Positions 62,857-64,000 of a stretch of DNA of 64,000 nucleotides are shown in pieces. Made by a program: the position numbers and the translations under genes. The DNA is taken from the NCBI GenBank assembly GCA_905182995.1, contig CAJJDP010000076.1, positions 318,356 through 382,355 on the forward strand, given 5' to 3'. The notes beneath the pieces are model-generated. The model worked only from the letters and a program-made list of their open reading frames with translations. It did not search any database and was not told the DNA's origin. Each line of letters starts with the position of its first letter. Within the stretch, counting starts at the first letter, position 1. Source of the DNA: Paramecium octaurelia. Lineage: Eukaryota > Ciliophora > Oligohymenophorea > Peniculida > Parameciidae.

Positions 62857-64000
62857 TCATTTTTTTTATAATTCAAAATCTTAGGTCTTCCTTTTTTCGA
62901 TTTCTACTAAAGCATAAGGCTTAGGTGGTTTCCTTACAAGCAAATAGATTAAAACTATCCCAGTCCAGGAGAGTAATGCTATTACAAACACATTATAATC
63001 AAAGAACCAAGTGAAGAAATATAAATATTGGATCTAACCCAAGAACATCAAAGCGATTTGTGAATTTTAAGTGTATTCTGAAAAGGCTTGTATGCTAAAT
63101 TGAGTAACAGCAACTGAAGTAATTAGTAATAGATTTGCGTTGAAAAGGAAACTGTTCATAAATGTCTCGTTCACTTTCATAGGATAGATTGTAAAGAGAA
63201 AAGGAATTCTGAGTCCGAATTTCAAGTTGCCCTTATAAGTACAACCCAATAAATACAAGGTAAAGAGAGCTAATAAAATTGTACCAATAAATGACATCAC
63301 AGTTCCCTCTAAATAAATGAACATCTTATTTAAAAAACTATAAGCTGGAAATCCATTGATTTTAATGAGCATATACAACAATCTAATTAATAATAGTAGA
63401 ACGTAATACATTTATAAAATCCATAACAAAGATAAAATTATGAATATAATTCCTAAAATGAGTTTGAAAACCCAAACGACAGGATTGACTTTCTAATATT
63501 CTAATTCCATTCTAAATATTTCATGTTCATTCTCAAGTGATTCAGTTGCAGCCTAAAACTTTTTAGCTTTTTATTTAATTTGATTTTTGACTTTTCGCTC
63601 TGCCATAAATCCATTTACTAAAGCCAACTCTTTTTCTTCCTCTTGAATTTATTAGCCAAATTATATCAACTCAACTGCTTGTTTCTTTAATCTCATCTTT
63701 TTTTCCATGGCCTCAGACGATTTCATTAATTTAGGTCTGCTGATGTATTCCTAAATTAAATCTATAGGCAGTGCAGAAAGACCAACTCCACCAAACAACA
63801 CTAATAAAAACCATCCAATAAATGCCAAGAACCCCATCAAAAACACAGGAAAGGACACTGCAATCTCTACATTAGTATCACTTTCAATCTAATTGTAATG
63901 CATTTGATACCTAATTGAAGGCATAATTGCTCAATACAATGGGGAATGTAGCTGAAATCTAACTATCAAAAGTTTGAGTTATTGTATGAACGGGTATCCT
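62857..64000 (-). CDS. LMBR1-family (LIMR-like) membrane protein, partial
   Basis: The 5' end lies beyond the window. Visible part: a 22-nt intron near the right edge, then 'FPVFLMGFLAFIGWFLLVLF' followed by 'GGVGLSALPIDLIQEYISRP', the LMBR1/LIMR signature with LP-x-D and RPK. A charged cytosolic loop follows ('EAMEKKMRLKKQAVELIQFG', 'EEEKELALVNGFMAERKVKN'), then at least five more hydrophobic segments ('VWVFKLILGIIFIILSLLWI', 'GTVMSFIGTILLALFTLYLL', 'FLFNANLLLITSVAVTQFSI', 'VFVIALLSWTGIVLIYLLVR'). The tail ends '...ALVEIEKRKTQDFELQKK'. Related receptors act in lipocalin uptake or lysosomal transport. It is a different subfamily from the LMBD2-like gene at 52.6-54.6 kb. Confidence 0.82.

Overview
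The window is a piece of a ciliate somatic (macronuclear) genome, most likely Paramecium or a very close relative. TAA and TAG run freely through conserved coding regions as glutamine, and TGA is the only working stop. Introns are tiny (about 20-31 nt, GT(A/T)...(T/A)AG). Base composition is strongly AT-rich, and genes are packed head-to-head or tail-to-tail with gaps of tens to a few hundred bases. All gene models below use the ciliate code. The names rest on motifs I could read, not on database searches. I found about 30 protein-coding genes or gene remnants and one tRNA. Left part (1-17.6 kb): a cyclic-nucleotide-binding protein with one internal TGA; a decayed stretch with an (ATT)n microsatellite; an SNF1/AMPK-like kinase divergent from a retinoblastoma-family gene across only 32 bp; an importin-alpha-like armadillo protein; an EngB-type GTPase; a small MGC-starting protein; an Asn/Gln/Lys-rich protein; two tandem pterin-carbinolamine-dehydratase-like genes; a lysine-ketoglutarate reductase; and a two-CXC (Tesmin/LIN54-like) DNA-binding protein. 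Middle (17.8-44.2 kb): an oxysterol-binding protein with PH domain, a UBR1-like N-recognin ubiquitin ligase, a probable cytoskeletal protein, a four-EF-hand protein, a hypothetical protein, an 8.4-kb secreted cysteine-rich surface-antigen-like gene with a probable GPI signal, a large protein overlapping the 3' end of a CLEC16A homologue by one ATGA, a Kelch-like gene and a tRNA-Gln(UUG). Right part (44.7-64 kb): an ammonium transporter divergent from a dienoyl-CoA isomerase, a degenerate small locus, an AN1-zinc-finger/Aurora-like kinase, a second Kelch-like paralogue, an LMBR1-domain protein, 2-oxoglutarate dehydrogenase E1, a coiled-coil protein with faint COG3-like features, a MAST/Greatwall/IREH-like AGC kinase with an N-terminal C2HC finger, and a second LMBR1-family protein cut by the window edge. 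There is no operon logic; neighbours look functionally unrelated. The Rb-family and CXC proteins are both of types found in cell-cycle DREAM/MuvB complexes elsewhere, but their proximity (about 9 kb) may be chance. I saw no clear novel multi-gene system. The most unusual items are the AN1-kinase fusion, the Kelch pair with a CPGC module, the one-codon overlap behind CLEC16A, and a possible 15-nt intron or premature TGA in one Kelch copy.
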